Below, piece by piece: positions 8,455 to 15,823 of a stretch of DNA of 64,000 bases (position 1 is its first letter; every line of letters starts with the position of its first letter). The position numbers and the translations under genes were made by a program. The notes under the pieces were generated by a model. That model did not search any database. It was not told the DNA's origin and was given only the letters and a program-made list of their open reading frames with translations. Source of the DNA: Vulcanococcus sp. Clear-D1 (GTDB lineage: Bacteria; Cyanobacteriota; Cyanobacteriia; PCC-6307; Cyanobiaceae); assembly GCF_014654725.1 (NCBI RefSeq), contig NZ_JACVZV010000002.1:42859-106858 (forward strand), in the 5' to 3' direction.

Positions 8455-8922
8455 TGGCGCTGCGGGCAGGTTGCTGAGGGCAGCCACCTGGTCGGGGCCG
8501 AGCAGAAGCTCTGCCTCCCCATCCGCCAGAACCAGCTTGAGATGCAGGGGCAACACCGCACTCGGGCGAGGCTGCAGGCCCTCCAGATCGAACTGAGCCG
8601 ACTGAAGCGGCAATGCCGACTCACCTGGCGCCACGAGCTCGGCACTGCGGTTGTCGAGCTGCCAGCGGTGGCCAAGGCCGTCATCGAGCTGCAAGGGCTG
8701 ATGGTGATCCAGGGCCGCTGCAGGTGTGCGGGCCGTGAGCCGCAGCCTCCAGCCCGGGGCGTAAGCGGGATCAGGCTGCGGGAACACCACCAGCCCCCAA
8801 GGCTCACCATCGCCATCGCGGAGATCCCAGCGCTGGATCTCCGCCGCCCCGGCGCCGGCTGGAAGGAACACGAAAACCAAGGCCAGCAGGAGGCCCCAAA
8901 ACATTTGAGCAGAAATACGCAT
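8440..8922 (-). CDS. Secreted DUF3122-like protein
   Basis: A signal peptide is clear (MFWGLLLALVFVFLPAGAGA, cleavage before AEIQRWDL). The mature part of about 130 residues is beta-rich, with PGWRLRLTARTPAAALDH, PLQLDDGLGHRW and SAQFDLEGLQPRPS, resembling the cyanobacterial DUF3122 family. No enzyme motif is seen. It probably acts in the periplasm or thylakoid lumen. It lies between hemN and psbA on the opposite strand and converges with hemN. The family call is from memory of the pattern and is moderate. Confidence 0.7.
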   Translation of the reverse strand: MRISAQMFWGLLLALVFVFLPAGAGAAEIQRWDLRDGDGEPWGLVVFPQPDPAYAPGWRLRLTARTPAAALDHHQPLQLDDGLGHRWQLDNRSAELVAPGESALPLQSAQFDLEGLQPRPSAVLPLHLKLVLADGEAELLLGPDQVAALSNLPAAPSNQP

Positions 8923-8949
8923 GGCGAAATCTCGCGCTTAGGAGTTCAT

Positions 8950-8968
8950 AACGGTAGTGTAGTTATAG
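8950..8968 (+). promoter_or_regulatory. Putative psbA (D1') promoter element
   Basis: AACGGTAG, then TGTAG, then TTATAG, about 50 bases before the psbA start. It matches the element before heme oxygenase at 6301-6317 apart from three extra bases before TTATA. This may mark a shared low-oxygen regulator. Confidence 0.4.
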
Positions 8969-9016
8969 GAAGAGGGGATGACCTCCTTGGCTTCCGGTCC
9001 TGCACTCTTTGCAACC

Positions 9017-10096
9017 ATGACCACAACCTCCTTGGCCCCTGCGCGTGGATCGCGCTGGCTGGCCTTCAGGGACTGGGTCACCAGCACCGACAACCGCCTT
9101 TACATCGGCTGGTTCGGCACCCTGATGATCCCCACCCTGCTCACGGCGACGATCTGCTTTGTGCTCGCCTTCATCGCTGCACCGCCTGTCGACATCGACG
9201 GCGTGCGCGAACCCGCGTCTGGCGGGCTGCTCTACGGCAACAACATCATCACGGCCGCTGTGGTGCCCAGCTCCAATGCCATCGGCCTGCACTTTTATCC
9301 CATCTGGGAAGCCAGCAGCCTGGATGAATGGCTCTACAACGGAGGGCCTTACCAACTGATCATTTTTCACTTCCTGATCGGCATCTTTTGCTGGATGGGT
9401 CGGGAGTGGGAACTGAGCTATCGCCTTGGGATGCGCCCCTGGATTGCCGTGGCCTACAGCGCCCCGGTGGCTGCCGCCACCGCCGTTTTATTGGTGTACG
9501 CCATCGGCCAGGGTTCGTTCTCGGATGCCTTACCCCTCGGGATCTCAGGCACCTTCAACTTCATGTTGGTGCTGCAGGCCGAGCACAACGTCTTAATGCA
9601 CCCCTTCCACATGCTCGGTGTGGCTGGCGTGTTTGGCGGTTCGCTGTTCTCAGCGATGCATGGCTCCTTGGTGACCAGCTCACTGGTGCGTGAAACCACT
9701 GAACAGGAGTCTCAGAACCGTGGCTACAAGTTCGGGCAGGAGGAGGAGACGTACAACATCGTGGCCGCCCACGGCTACTTCGGTCGCCTGATCTTCCAAT
9801 ACGCGAGCTTCAATAACAGCCGCAGCCTGCACTTCTTCCTGGCAGCCTGGCCGGTGGTCGGCATCTGGTTTGCCGCCCTGGCGGTAGTGAGCTTCTCCTT
9901 CAACCTCAACGGCCTCAACTTCAACCACTCGGTGCTCGACAACCAGGGCCGTGTGATTGAAACCTGGGCCGACATCCTCAACAAGGGTGGACTGGGGATT
10001 GAAGCGATGCACGAGCGCAATGTGCACAACTTCCCGCTCGATCTGGCCGCTACCAACGTTCAGCCTGTGGCTCTCACAGCACCTGCGATCGGTTAG
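9017..10096 (+). CDS. psbA: Photosystem II D1' protein (low-oxygen D1)
   Basis: This is a full D1 of 359 residues from the ATG at 9017. An upstream in-frame ATG at 8978 would add 13 residues not found in D1. All Mn-cluster ligands are present (Asp170, Glu189, His332, Glu333, His337, Asp342, Ala344), as are Tyr161, His190, His198, His215, His272 and Ser264. The three changes that define D1' are all here: Gly80 to Ala, Phe158 to Leu and Thr286 to Ala. It also has Glu130, Ala144 instead of Cys, and Ala162 instead of Pro next to Tyr161. D1' is induced under low oxygen in other cyanobacteria, which fits its neighbours. Confidence 0.97.
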   Translation: MTTTSLAPARGSRWLAFRDWVTSTDNRLYIGWFGTLMIPTLLTATICFVLAFIAAPPVDIDGVREPASGGLLYGNNIITAAVVPSSNAIGLHFYPIWEASSLDEWLYNGGPYQLIIFHFLIGIFCWMGREWELSYRLGMRPWIAVAYSAPVAAATAVLLVYAIGQGSFSDALPLGISGTFNFMLVLQAEHNVLMHPFHMLGVAGVFGGSLFSAMHGSLVTSSLVRETTEQESQNRGYKFGQEEETYNIVAAHGYFGRLIFQYASFNNSRSLHFFLAAWPVVGIWFAALAVVSFSFNLNGLNFNHSVLDNQGRVIETWADILNKGGLGIEAMHERNVHNFPLDLAATNVQPVALTAPAIG

Positions 10097-10131
10097 TGGG
10101 GCTTTGAACCCCGCCCAGCTGATCAGGGCAC

Positions 10132-10158
10132 AAGGGCTTGGTTGAACCAGGCCCTTTT
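10132..10158 (+). terminator. Rho-independent terminator after psbA
   Basis: AAGGGC-T-TGGTT, then a GA loop, then AACCA-G-GCCCTT forms a strong stem that runs into TTTT. It lies 35 bases after the psbA stop and separates psbA from the heme protein gene. Confidence 0.8.
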
Positions 10159-10202
10159 CTGTTGTCACCCGTCACACCACCTGCTCCCTTGCTCATTCCC
10201 CC

Positions 10203-10832
10203 ATGCCACAAGCCATGCGTTTTGTGCTGCCCCTGCTCGGCACGCTGATTGCAGGCCTCCTGCTCACCATTCAGCCCGCCATCGCCCTGGCCAGCCAGGG
10301 GGCCGCTCCCGTGGACCCGGCTGTCTTGGCGAAAGCCGTGGATCAGATGGAAGAGCTCGATCGCATGCGCATCTCCCTCGCCTCATCCCTTGAGGGCAGC
10401 ACGGAAGAGCCCTCCATGAACACCATGCGCGACGTGTGCATGCCCGTAGGCAAGAGAGCCGTGGAAATTGGCCGGGAGAACGGCTGGACTGTGCGCCAGG
10501 TGGCCAGCAAATACCGCAACCCCGACCACGCCCCCATCGGCACCCAGGAGAGCGAGGTGATTGATCTCTTCGCCAAGCACCCCGAAATCCATGGGCTCTG
10601 GGAGCCAGCCAGCGCTGAGCAGGGAGCAGGCGTGAACTACTACCGGCGGATCGATGTGCAGCCCAGCTGCCTGGCCTGCCATGGCAGCCGAGACAGCCGG
10701 CCCGCCTTCGTGAAAGACAAGTATCCCCAGGACAAAGCCTTCAACTTCAAGCCAGGAGACCTGCGAGGCATGTACGCCGTCTACATCCCTGAAGTTCAGC
10801 CTGCGCTGGCGGCGCAGAGGCCGATGGGCTGA
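10203..10832 (+). CDS. DUF3365 / Tll0287-like c-type heme PAS protein
   Basis: The 209-residue protein has a signal peptide (VLPLLGTLIAGLLLTIQPAIALA) and a single c-heme site CLACH (Cys156, Cys159, His160). Family members such as Tll0287 of Thermosynechococcus bind heme with His/Cys axial ligands in a PAS-like fold. The probable Cys ligand here is Cys79 in TMRDVCMPVGKRAVEIG. Such a heme could sense redox state or a gas in the lumen or periplasm. It sits directly after the D1' gene, although a terminator lies between, and is likely part of the same low-oxygen response. Its function in photosystem II is not established. Confidence 0.85.
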   Translation: MPQAMRFVLPLLGTLIAGLLLTIQPAIALASQGAAPVDPAVLAKAVDQMEELDRMRISLASSLEGSTEEPSMNTMRDVCMPVGKRAVEIGRENGWTVRQVASKYRNPDHAPIGTQESEVIDLFAKHPEIHGLWEPASAEQGAGVNYYRRIDVQPSCLACHGSRDSRPAFVKDKYPQDKAFNFKPGDLRGMYAVYIPEVQPALAAQRPMG

Positions 10833-10856
10833 GCAAGCGTCATCACGGTTTGCCAG

Positions 10857-10961
10857 CGCTTGGATAGCCCTTCACAAGGGCTTCTCTCGCAGCCTGTCGA
10901 TCAGATCGCGTCCAGGGCAGCGCCAGCTGCTGGCCTTGATCCACCAGGCGCTATCCAAGCG
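10857..10961. repeat. Pair of perfect 12-bp inverted repeats
   Basis: CGCTTGGATAGC (10857-10868) and GCTATCCAAGCG (10950-10961) are exact reverse complements, 81 bases apart, in the 298-base stretch after the heme protein gene. A smaller hairpin (AGCCCTT / AAGGGCT) lies just inside the left arm. It could be an RNA structure or the remains of a mobile element. Confidence 0.55.
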
Positions 10962-11034
10962 GCGACTACGACAGACCGCATCCCGGGTGGAACGCCGAGC
11001 GTCTCGCACCTTGAGCCAAAACCACCAGGAGTAG
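10891..11034 (+). pseudogene. Possible transposase C-terminal remnant
   Basis: In one frame the stretch reads as a basic peptide, with GQRQLLALIHQALSKRRLRQ and then RVERRASRTLSQNHQE before a TAG. This resembles the Arg-rich C-terminus of IS4-like transposases. There is no start codon and no upstream transposase sequence. The resemblance is weak, and it overlaps the inverted repeats at 10857-10961. Confidence 0.22.
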
Positions 11035-11130
11035 TGCTGCGGTAGTGCGAAATCGGCAGATCTAGCGGAACAGATCTATCTTGCTGCCAATCCAGGGATT
11101 CATCAGACCCTCAGGCGCACTGGCTTCAGC

Positions 11131-11502
11131 ATGCGTGAGCTCCTCCAGACAGTTCGAACAGGGCTGCGGCAGCGCCTCAAGGCGGGCTTCGATGCACCCC
11201 CCGAGACGGCTCCGTTCGTCTACGTGACAGCTATTCGCTCCGACGCCGGCCTGACCCGCTCTCTGGCGGGCATCACGCTGATCTCGCGGGCGATCGGCTT
11301 CGATCTCGACGCAGCGACCCTCTATTCCAGCGACTGCAGCAGCGCCACGTATCACGCGCAGCACAACAGCAAGCCCGTCGCCCTTGCCGTGGAAGTCTGC
11401 CCGCCGCGCCAGACGGTATCGATTGCCGTGTCCGGCCACGACGATGCCGACACCTATGCCCTGTTTCTGGAGGCGGATGCACGCCTGTTCGGAGCCTGCT
11501 GA
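11131..11502 (+). CDS. Hypothetical protein
   Basis: This is a possible 123-residue protein that matches no family I know. It has an amphipathic N-terminus (MRELLQTVRTGLRQRLKAGF), then TAPFVYVTAIRSDAGLTRSL, and three Cys. There is no signal peptide or membrane segment. No clear ribosome site precedes the ATG. A minus-strand frame over 11062-11439 competes but looks less protein-like. It lies next to a possible mobile-element scar and ends 18 bases before the ArsR gene, which faces it. Confidence 0.45.
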   Translation: MRELLQTVRTGLRQRLKAGFDAPPETAPFVYVTAIRSDAGLTRSLAGITLISRAIGFDLDAATLYSSDCSSATYHAQHNSKPVALAVEVCPPRQTVSIAVSGHDDADTYALFLEADARLFGAC

Positions 11503-11520
11503 TCCGGGCTGATCGCCCGT

Positions 11521-11859
11521 TCAGGCCGCCTTGAACTGCTGCAGCTGCGCTTCAAGCCGCTGTCTGAGGCGCCCCTGCACCAGATGACACAGCTCATCCA
11601 CCAGATCACCCTCCGCCTGCCAGATCGTGCGAGCCCCATCGCGATCGCAGCGCACCAGCCCAGCCCGCTGCAACTGCCCGAGCTGCCGACTGATGTGCGA
11701 CTGGGAAAAGCCAGTTGCCTCGATCAGCGTGGCTACATCGGTGGGCCCCTGCTTCAGATGGCAGAGCAACTGCAGCCTGGCCGGCTCGCTCAGGATCCGA
11801 AAGAACTGGCTGTACTCCTCAAGCAGCTGAGGAGACGGCATGGACCCTGGGGCAGCCAT
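11521..11859 (-). CDS. ArsR-family regulator of the sulfur island
   Basis: The ArsR winged helix reads FFRILSEPARLQLLCHLKQGPTDVATL, then recognition helix SQSHISRQLGQLQRAGLV, then wing CDRDGARTIWQAEG. Counting from a GTG at 11868 it has Cys36 (in the LLCHL position used by BigR/SqrR persulfide sensors), Cys74 and Cys94. The second sensor Cys of BigR/SqrR sits some eight residues further on, so the match is partial. ATG 11859 was chosen, with AGGT upstream; GTG 11868 is possible. It is divergent from the methyltransferase across a shared operator, and the same element precedes the persulfide dioxygenase. Persulfide sensing is inferred. Confidence 0.82.
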   Translation of the reverse strand: MAAPGSMPSPQLLEEYSQFFRILSEPARLQLLCHLKQGPTDVATLIEATGFSQSHISRQLGQLQRAGLVRCDRDGARTIWQAEGDLVDELCHLVQGRLRQRLEAQLQQFKAA

Positions 11860-11861
11860 CA

Positions 11862-11880
11862 CTATCACCTATGACGATAG
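11862..11880. promoter_or_regulatory. Putative ArsR operator (divergent promoter)
   Basis: CTATC-N9-GATAG is an inverted repeat, and within it lies TATGACGATA (11870-11879). The same ten bases occur in reverse orientation at 12554-12563 before the persulfide dioxygenase gene. The site covers the start region of the ArsR gene and precedes the methyltransferase ATG at 11888. Confidence 0.6.
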
Positions 11881-11887
11881 ACGCATT

Positions 11888-12517
11888 ATGCCCGCATCAA
11901 CCCCGATGGATCCACGCCGGTTTTGGGACAACCGCTACGCCGAAGCGGACTGGGCCTATGGCTGCGAGCCCAATGACTTCCTCCGGGAGCAGGCACAGCA
12001 GCTGCAGACCGGCGAGGCCCTTTGCCTGGCGGAGGGCCAGGGCCGTAATGCTGTGCACCTGGCGACCCTCGGACACAGCGTCACAGCACAAGACCTCAGT
12101 CCGGTGGGACTGAACCGGGCGGAACGACTGGCGCAGGAACGCGGCGTGGCGATCCACTGCCTCTGCTGCGACCTGAACGACCTCCAGCTCGAACCGGAGA
12201 GCACCGACCTGGTGGTAGCGATCTGGATGCACCTGCCGCCAGACCTACGCGCCCGGGTACATGCCGATGCGGTCCGCGCACTGCGCCCTGGAGGCCACCT
12301 GATCCTGGAGGCCTACACCCCACGCCAGCTGACTCTTGGCACCGGCGGCCCACCGACGGCAGATCTTCTGATCGAACCCGATCAGTTGCGCCTGGAACTG
12401 CAAGGGCTGGACTGGCTGGTGCTGAGGGAGCAGGAACGCTGGATCGAGGAAGGTCCATACCACCGCGGCCAAAGCGCCGTGGTGCAGGCGCTCGGCCGCA
12501 AGCCCCAGCGCAACTGA
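11888..12517 (+). CDS. SAM-dependent methyltransferase (TehB/thiol-type)
   Basis: The protein has 209 residues from the ATG at 11888; ATG 11906 is an alternative. It opens with RRFWDNRYAEADWAYGCEPNDFL, typical of small TehB/thiopurine-like methyltransferases, then motif I ALCLAEGQGRNAVHLATLGH and the acidic loop AQDLSPVGL. DLVVAIWMHLPPDLR is the motif IV region. It lies between an ArsR regulator and sulfur enzymes under a common operator, so sulfide, thiol or metalloid methylation is likely. The substrate is an inference. Confidence 0.85.
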   Translation: MPASTPMDPRRFWDNRYAEADWAYGCEPNDFLREQAQQLQTGEALCLAEGQGRNAVHLATLGHSVTAQDLSPVGLNRAERLAQERGVAIHCLCCDLNDLQLEPESTDLVVAIWMHLPPDLRARVHADAVRALRPGGHLILEAYTPRQLTLGTGGPPTADLLIEPDQLRLELQGLDWLVLREQERWIEEGPYHRGQSAVVQALGRKPQRN

Positions 12518-12553
12518 GCAGATCCACCCATTGCGGCAATGGGGCTATGCGTG

Positions 12554-12563
12554 TATCGTCATA
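12554..12563. promoter_or_regulatory. Second copy of the TATGACGATA element
   Basis: TATCGTCATA is the exact reverse complement of TATGACGATA at 11870-11879. It lies 21 bases before the ATG of the persulfide dioxygenase gene. Two exact copies at the two promoters of one gene group suggest the binding site of the local ArsR protein. Confidence 0.55.
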
Positions 12564-12584
12564 CCAGTGTGTGACCGATTGCTC

Positions 12585-13712
12585 ATGCCTGCGTCCACCG
12601 CCGCTGCGACCACCGTCTCCCTCGCCGCGGCGGCTGGCGGCGGCAACCTGCTGTTCCGCCAGCTCTTCGATGCCGCCACCGGCACCTTCACCTATCTCTT
12701 GGCTGATGTGTCCAGCCGCCAAGGCGTGCTGATCGACTCGGTGTTCGAGCAGCACAGCCGCGACCTCTCCCTGATCCATGAACTGGGCATCGAGCTCGTG
12801 GCCTCGATCGACACCCACGCCCATGCCGACCACGTAACCGGCAGCTGGTTGATGCACGAGGCCACCGGCTGCGCCATTGGCTTATCCGCTGCGGCCCGCG
12901 CCGACAACGTGACCCTGCCCCTGCAGCACGGCGATCGCGTGGCCTTCGGCAGCCGGTTTGTGGAGGTGCGCAGCACCCCTGGCCATACGGACGGCTGCAT
13001 CAGCTTCGTGCTCGACGACCAGTCGATGGCCTTCACCGGCGATGCCCTACTCGTGCGGGGCTGCGGCCGTTGCGACTTCCAACAGGGCAACGCCCACACC
13101 CTCTGGAGCTCCATCACCGAGCAAATCTTCAGTCTTCCCGACAGCTGCCTGCTGTATCCCGGACATGACTACACCGGCCGCACGGTGTCGTCGGTAGCGG
13201 AGGAAAAAGCCTTCAATGCCCGCCTCGGCGGCGCCGCCACCGAACGGGACTTCGTGGGCCACATGGAAAACATGAAGCTTCCTCACCCCCACAAGATCGC
13301 CGAGGCTCTGCCCGGAAACATGCGTTCCGGCAGGCCACGGCAAGCGGAAGCCCGCAGCGCCTGGGCCCCCGTGCAACGCAGCTATGCCGGACTGCCCGAG
13401 CTCTCACCCGCCTGGGTGGCCGCCCACCTGCCGGAGCTCACGATCCTGGATGTGCGCGCGCCGGAGGAGCTGCAGGGGCCTGATGGCTACATCAGCGGCA
13501 GCCTCAACATCCCCCTGCCGGAACTGGAGCAGCGCCGTCAGGAGATCCCAAGCGGAAAACCGGTGGTGGTGGTCTGCCACTCCGGCAGCCGCTCGGCCCT
13601 GGCCACGCAGCAACTGCTCAAGGAGGGCATCGCCGACATCGCCAATCTGCGCGGCGGCTTGAGCCGTTGGTGCGATGAGGGCTACCCCCTGGCCGGCGCC
13701 GTTGCGCTCTGA
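12585..13712 (+). CDS. Persulfide dioxygenase-rhodanese fusion
   Basis: Residues 1-260 or so form an ETHE1-like metallo-beta-lactamase fold: metal motif THAHADH, then GHTDG, GDALLVRGCGRCDF and YPGHDYTG. The C-terminal 100 residues are a rhodanese domain with the active-site loop VCHSGSRS. The dioxygenase oxidises glutathione persulfide to sulfite, and the rhodanese moves sulfur between thiols. ATG 12585 was chosen because upstream sequence carries the operator at 12554-12563. The gene starts the run with rhodanese-DUF2892 and TauE. Confidence 0.92.
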   Translation: MPASTAAATTVSLAAAAGGGNLLFRQLFDAATGTFTYLLADVSSRQGVLIDSVFEQHSRDLSLIHELGIELVASIDTHAHADHVTGSWLMHEATGCAIGLSAAARADNVTLPLQHGDRVAFGSRFVEVRSTPGHTDGCISFVLDDQSMAFTGDALLVRGCGRCDFQQGNAHTLWSSITEQIFSLPDSCLLYPGHDYTGRTVSSVAEEKAFNARLGGAATERDFVGHMENMKLPHPHKIAEALPGNMRSGRPRQAEARSAWAPVQRSYAGLPELSPAWVAAHLPELTILDVRAPEELQGPDGYISGSLNIPLPELEQRRQEIPSGKPVVVVCHSGSRSALATQQLLKEGIADIANLRGGLSRWCDEGYPLAGAVAL

Positions 13713-13752
13713 GCCACGTCCTGTTTCTCCACCTCACTCTTGTTGTCATCCG

Positions 13753-14268
13753 ATGACCACCAGCATTTCCGCCCAAGACCTCGCCGATCAACTGGCCAGC
13801 AAGCGCATCACGGTGATTGATGTGCGTGAACCGATGGAATACGCCAGCGGCCATATCGCCGGCAGCATCAACGTGCCCCTGAGCCGCCTGCACCAGGCCG
13901 ACCTCCCCCAGGGCCCCCTCGTGCTGGTGTGCCAGAGCGGCAATCGCAGCGCCCAGGGCCTCAACCGCCTGCTCGATCGCGGCCATCCCCATCCTGTGGT
14001 GGATCTGGCCGGCGGCCTACCCAACTGGCAACAAGCCGGCTACCCGGTGCGCAAGCTCAAGAATGCGCCCCTGCCGTTGATGCGTCAGGTGCAGATCGCC
14101 GCTGGATCGCTGATCTTGCTGGGGCTGATCCTGAGCAACGTGGTGGCGCCCGGCTGGATCGCCCTCACCTGGTTTGTGGGCGCTGGCCTCACCTTCGCTG
14201 GGGTGAGCGGCTTCTGCGGCATGGCCCGGCTCCTGGCGGTGATGCCCTGGAACAAGGTGTCGATCTGA
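13753..14268 (+). CDS. Rhodanese-DUF2892 membrane sulfurtransferase (YgaP-like)
   Basis: The 171-residue protein has an N-terminal rhodanese domain (ITVIDVREPMEYASGHIAGS, active-site loop CQSGNRS) and two C-terminal membrane helices (IAAGSLILLGLILSNVV, and IALTWFVGAGLTFAGVSGFCGMARLLAVMPWN) of the DUF2892 type. This matches the E. coli YgaP layout. It lies 40 bases after the persulfide dioxygenase and ends in TGATG with the TauE exporter, so all three are one operon. It likely passes sulfane sulfur at the plasma membrane. Confidence 0.9.
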   Translation: MTTSISAQDLADQLASKRITVIDVREPMEYASGHIAGSINVPLSRLHQADLPQGPLVLVCQSGNRSAQGLNRLLDRGHPHPVVDLAGGLPNWQQAGYPVRKLKNAPLPLMRQVQIAAGSLILLGLILSNVVAPGWIALTWFVGAGLTFAGVSGFCGMARLLAVMPWNKVSI

Positions 14269-15101
14269 TGGCCCTGAGCGCACTGCTCCTACTGGGCCTC
14301 GGCGGAGGCCTGATCGGCTTTCTGCTCTCGGTGCTCGGTGCTGGCGGCTCGATCCTGCTGCTGCCCCTGCTGGTGAGCGGCGCAGCGTTACCCACCCGCG
14401 AAGCCGTTCCTCTCTCCCTCCTGGTGGTGATGCTGCTGGCCCTGGCCAACCTGGGGCCCTATGTGCGCCGCGGCCAATTCGCCCTTCGCCCCGCCCTGAT
14501 CCTTGGGGTGCCCGCCTTGGCTGGCAGCTGGCTGGGGGGCAGCTGGGTGAAGGCCGGCCTGATTGCGGAATCCGTGCAGCTGGGGGTGTTCACCGCCGCG
14601 GCCCTGGTGGCCTCGTGGCTACTCACCCGCAACTCCTCCCAAGCCGCAACCGTGAAAGCCAGGCCGGCACTCCTGGCCATTCAAGGGGTGCTCGTGGGCC
14701 TGCTCACCGGCATCGCGGGCGTGGGCGGTGGCTTTGCGATCGTGCCTGCCCTGGTGCTGTTGGCGGGATTGCCGATGCAGCTCGCCAGTGGCACCAGCCT
14801 GCTGCTAATTGCCGTGAATGCCCTGGTGGCCCTCGGCGCCCTCGGCCACTGGCCGGCCCAGAGCCTGCCGCTGATGCTGCCCCTGCTCGCCGGCGGTGCC
14901 CTGGGGGCCGTGGTCGGTCAACGTCTCGCGCCCCATCTCAGCGATCGCCGCCTACGCCAAGGGTTCTCGATCCTGCTGATCGGGTCAGCCCTGATGAGCG
15001 GCCTGGAGGCCTGGAAGCGCCAGCCAGCCGCCGAGCGCGAGGAACAGGCCCAACAAACGGTGCCACAACGTTCGGCTGCACGCCGCGACCCCCTCCTCTG
15101 A
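14268..15101 (+). CDS. TauE/SafE-family sulfite/anion exporter
   Basis: This 277-residue integral membrane protein has about eight helices in two repeats. Each repeat carries the family pattern: GLIGFLLSVLGAGGSILLLPLL near the N-terminus and GLLTGIAGVGGGFAIVPALVLL in the middle. The ATG at 14268 overlaps the stop of the rhodanese gene (TGATG). After a persulfide dioxygenase, which makes sulfite, export of sulfite is the natural role. The C-terminus is a charged cytoplasmic tail. Confidence 0.9.
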   Translation: MALSALLLLGLGGGLIGFLLSVLGAGGSILLLPLLVSGAALPTREAVPLSLLVVMLLALANLGPYVRRGQFALRPALILGVPALAGSWLGGSWVKAGLIAESVQLGVFTAAALVASWLLTRNSSQAATVKARPALLAIQGVLVGLLTGIAGVGGGFAIVPALVLLAGLPMQLASGTSLLLIAVNALVALGALGHWPAQSLPLMLPLLAGGALGAVVGQRLAPHLSDRRLRQGFSILLIGSALMSGLEAWKRQPAAEREEQAQQTVPQRSAARRDPLL

Positions 15102-15110
15102 TCCACAACC

Positions 15111-15539
15111 ATGAGCGAACGCACCTTCCGCTTCCGGCTGCGCAGCAGCCATCGCCCACCCGAGCGCAGCACCACCGATCTCGTGGTGGAGTTCCTGAGC
15201 GACTCGGGCCTCTGGGAGCCGCAGCAGCTCAGCCTCTCCATGCCGGGCTTTCGGATCTATCTGATCTCGCTGCTGCTCTGCCAGCACTTCTATTTGGTGG
15301 CCAACGCTCGTGAAAAAGGAATCGCCCTGCAGCAGGTGCAGGCTGATTTCAAGGTCACCACCAGCACTGACTGGATCATCGAGCACGTGGACGGGGATTT
15401 CCGCATCCGGCTCGACCAAGACGCCAGCGCCAACGAAGAAGCGATCTCCTACATGCAAGAGCGCATGAAGCTGTGTCCGATCTCGAAAAACCTGCCGGAC
15501 TCGGTTGGCAAAACCATCAACGTCACAACCATGGCTTAA
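15111..15539 (+). CDS. OsmC-family thiol peroxidase-like protein
   Basis: The 142-residue protein has the two OsmC cysteines: Cys57 in LISLLLCQHFYLVANAREKGI and Cys122 in MKLCPISKNL. Between them is the beta-rich segment VQADFKVTTSTDWIIEHVDGDFRI. OsmC/Ohr proteins reduce organic peroxides, and some act on persulfides or carry sulfur. It begins 9 bases after the TauE gene, so it most likely belongs to the sulfur operon. Confidence 0.82.
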   Translation: MSERTFRFRLRSSHRPPERSTTDLVVEFLSDSGLWEPQQLSLSMPGFRIYLISLLLCQHFYLVANAREKGIALQQVQADFKVTTSTDWIIEHVDGDFRIRLDQDASANEEAISYMQERMKLCPISKNLPDSVGKTINVTTMA

Positions 15540-15577
15540 GCCATCGAGAATCAAGCTGATCCGCTGCTGATCAGCCC

Positions 15578-15820
15578 ATGCCTGAGCCAACCACGCAGCC
15601 CATCAAGCATTGCCCGCGCTTCCCGGAGCACTGCTCCCTGGAGTGCATGGAGCGGATGCGAGCCGAGTTCGGCAGCTACACGCTCAATGAGCCCCCGTTT
15701 GAAGAGTGGTGCCCGATGGCGAAGGCCCTGCGGCTGCAAGAGGAAGACCGCCGGCGCTTTGAGGCCGAGCAGCTCAAGGCTTTGCACCGCCGAGAATTCC
15801 CGGACGACCTGGCGGAGTGA
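15578..15820 (+). CDS. Small Cys-containing unknown protein
   Basis: This is an 80-residue soluble protein not recognised by family. Four cysteines (in KHCPRFPEHCSLECMERM and EEWCPMA) give a C-X6-C-X3-C spacing plus a later Cys, which could bind zinc or an Fe-S cluster. The C-terminal third is a charged helix (LRLQEEDRRRFEAEQLKAL). It follows the OsmC gene by 38 bases on the same strand and may be the last gene of the sulfur operon. It converges with the Crp-family gene. Confidence 0.65.
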   Translation: MPEPTTQPIKHCPRFPEHCSLECMERMRAEFGSYTLNEPPFEEWCPMAKALRLQEEDRRRFEAEQLKALHRREFPDDLAE

Positions 15821-15823
15821 TCC

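Noticed and set aside
11062..11439. Minus-strand frame of 125 codons opposite 11131-11502
   Set aside because: Arg/Gly/Ala-rich with no recognisable pattern; the plus-strand frame looks more like protein, though it is also weak.
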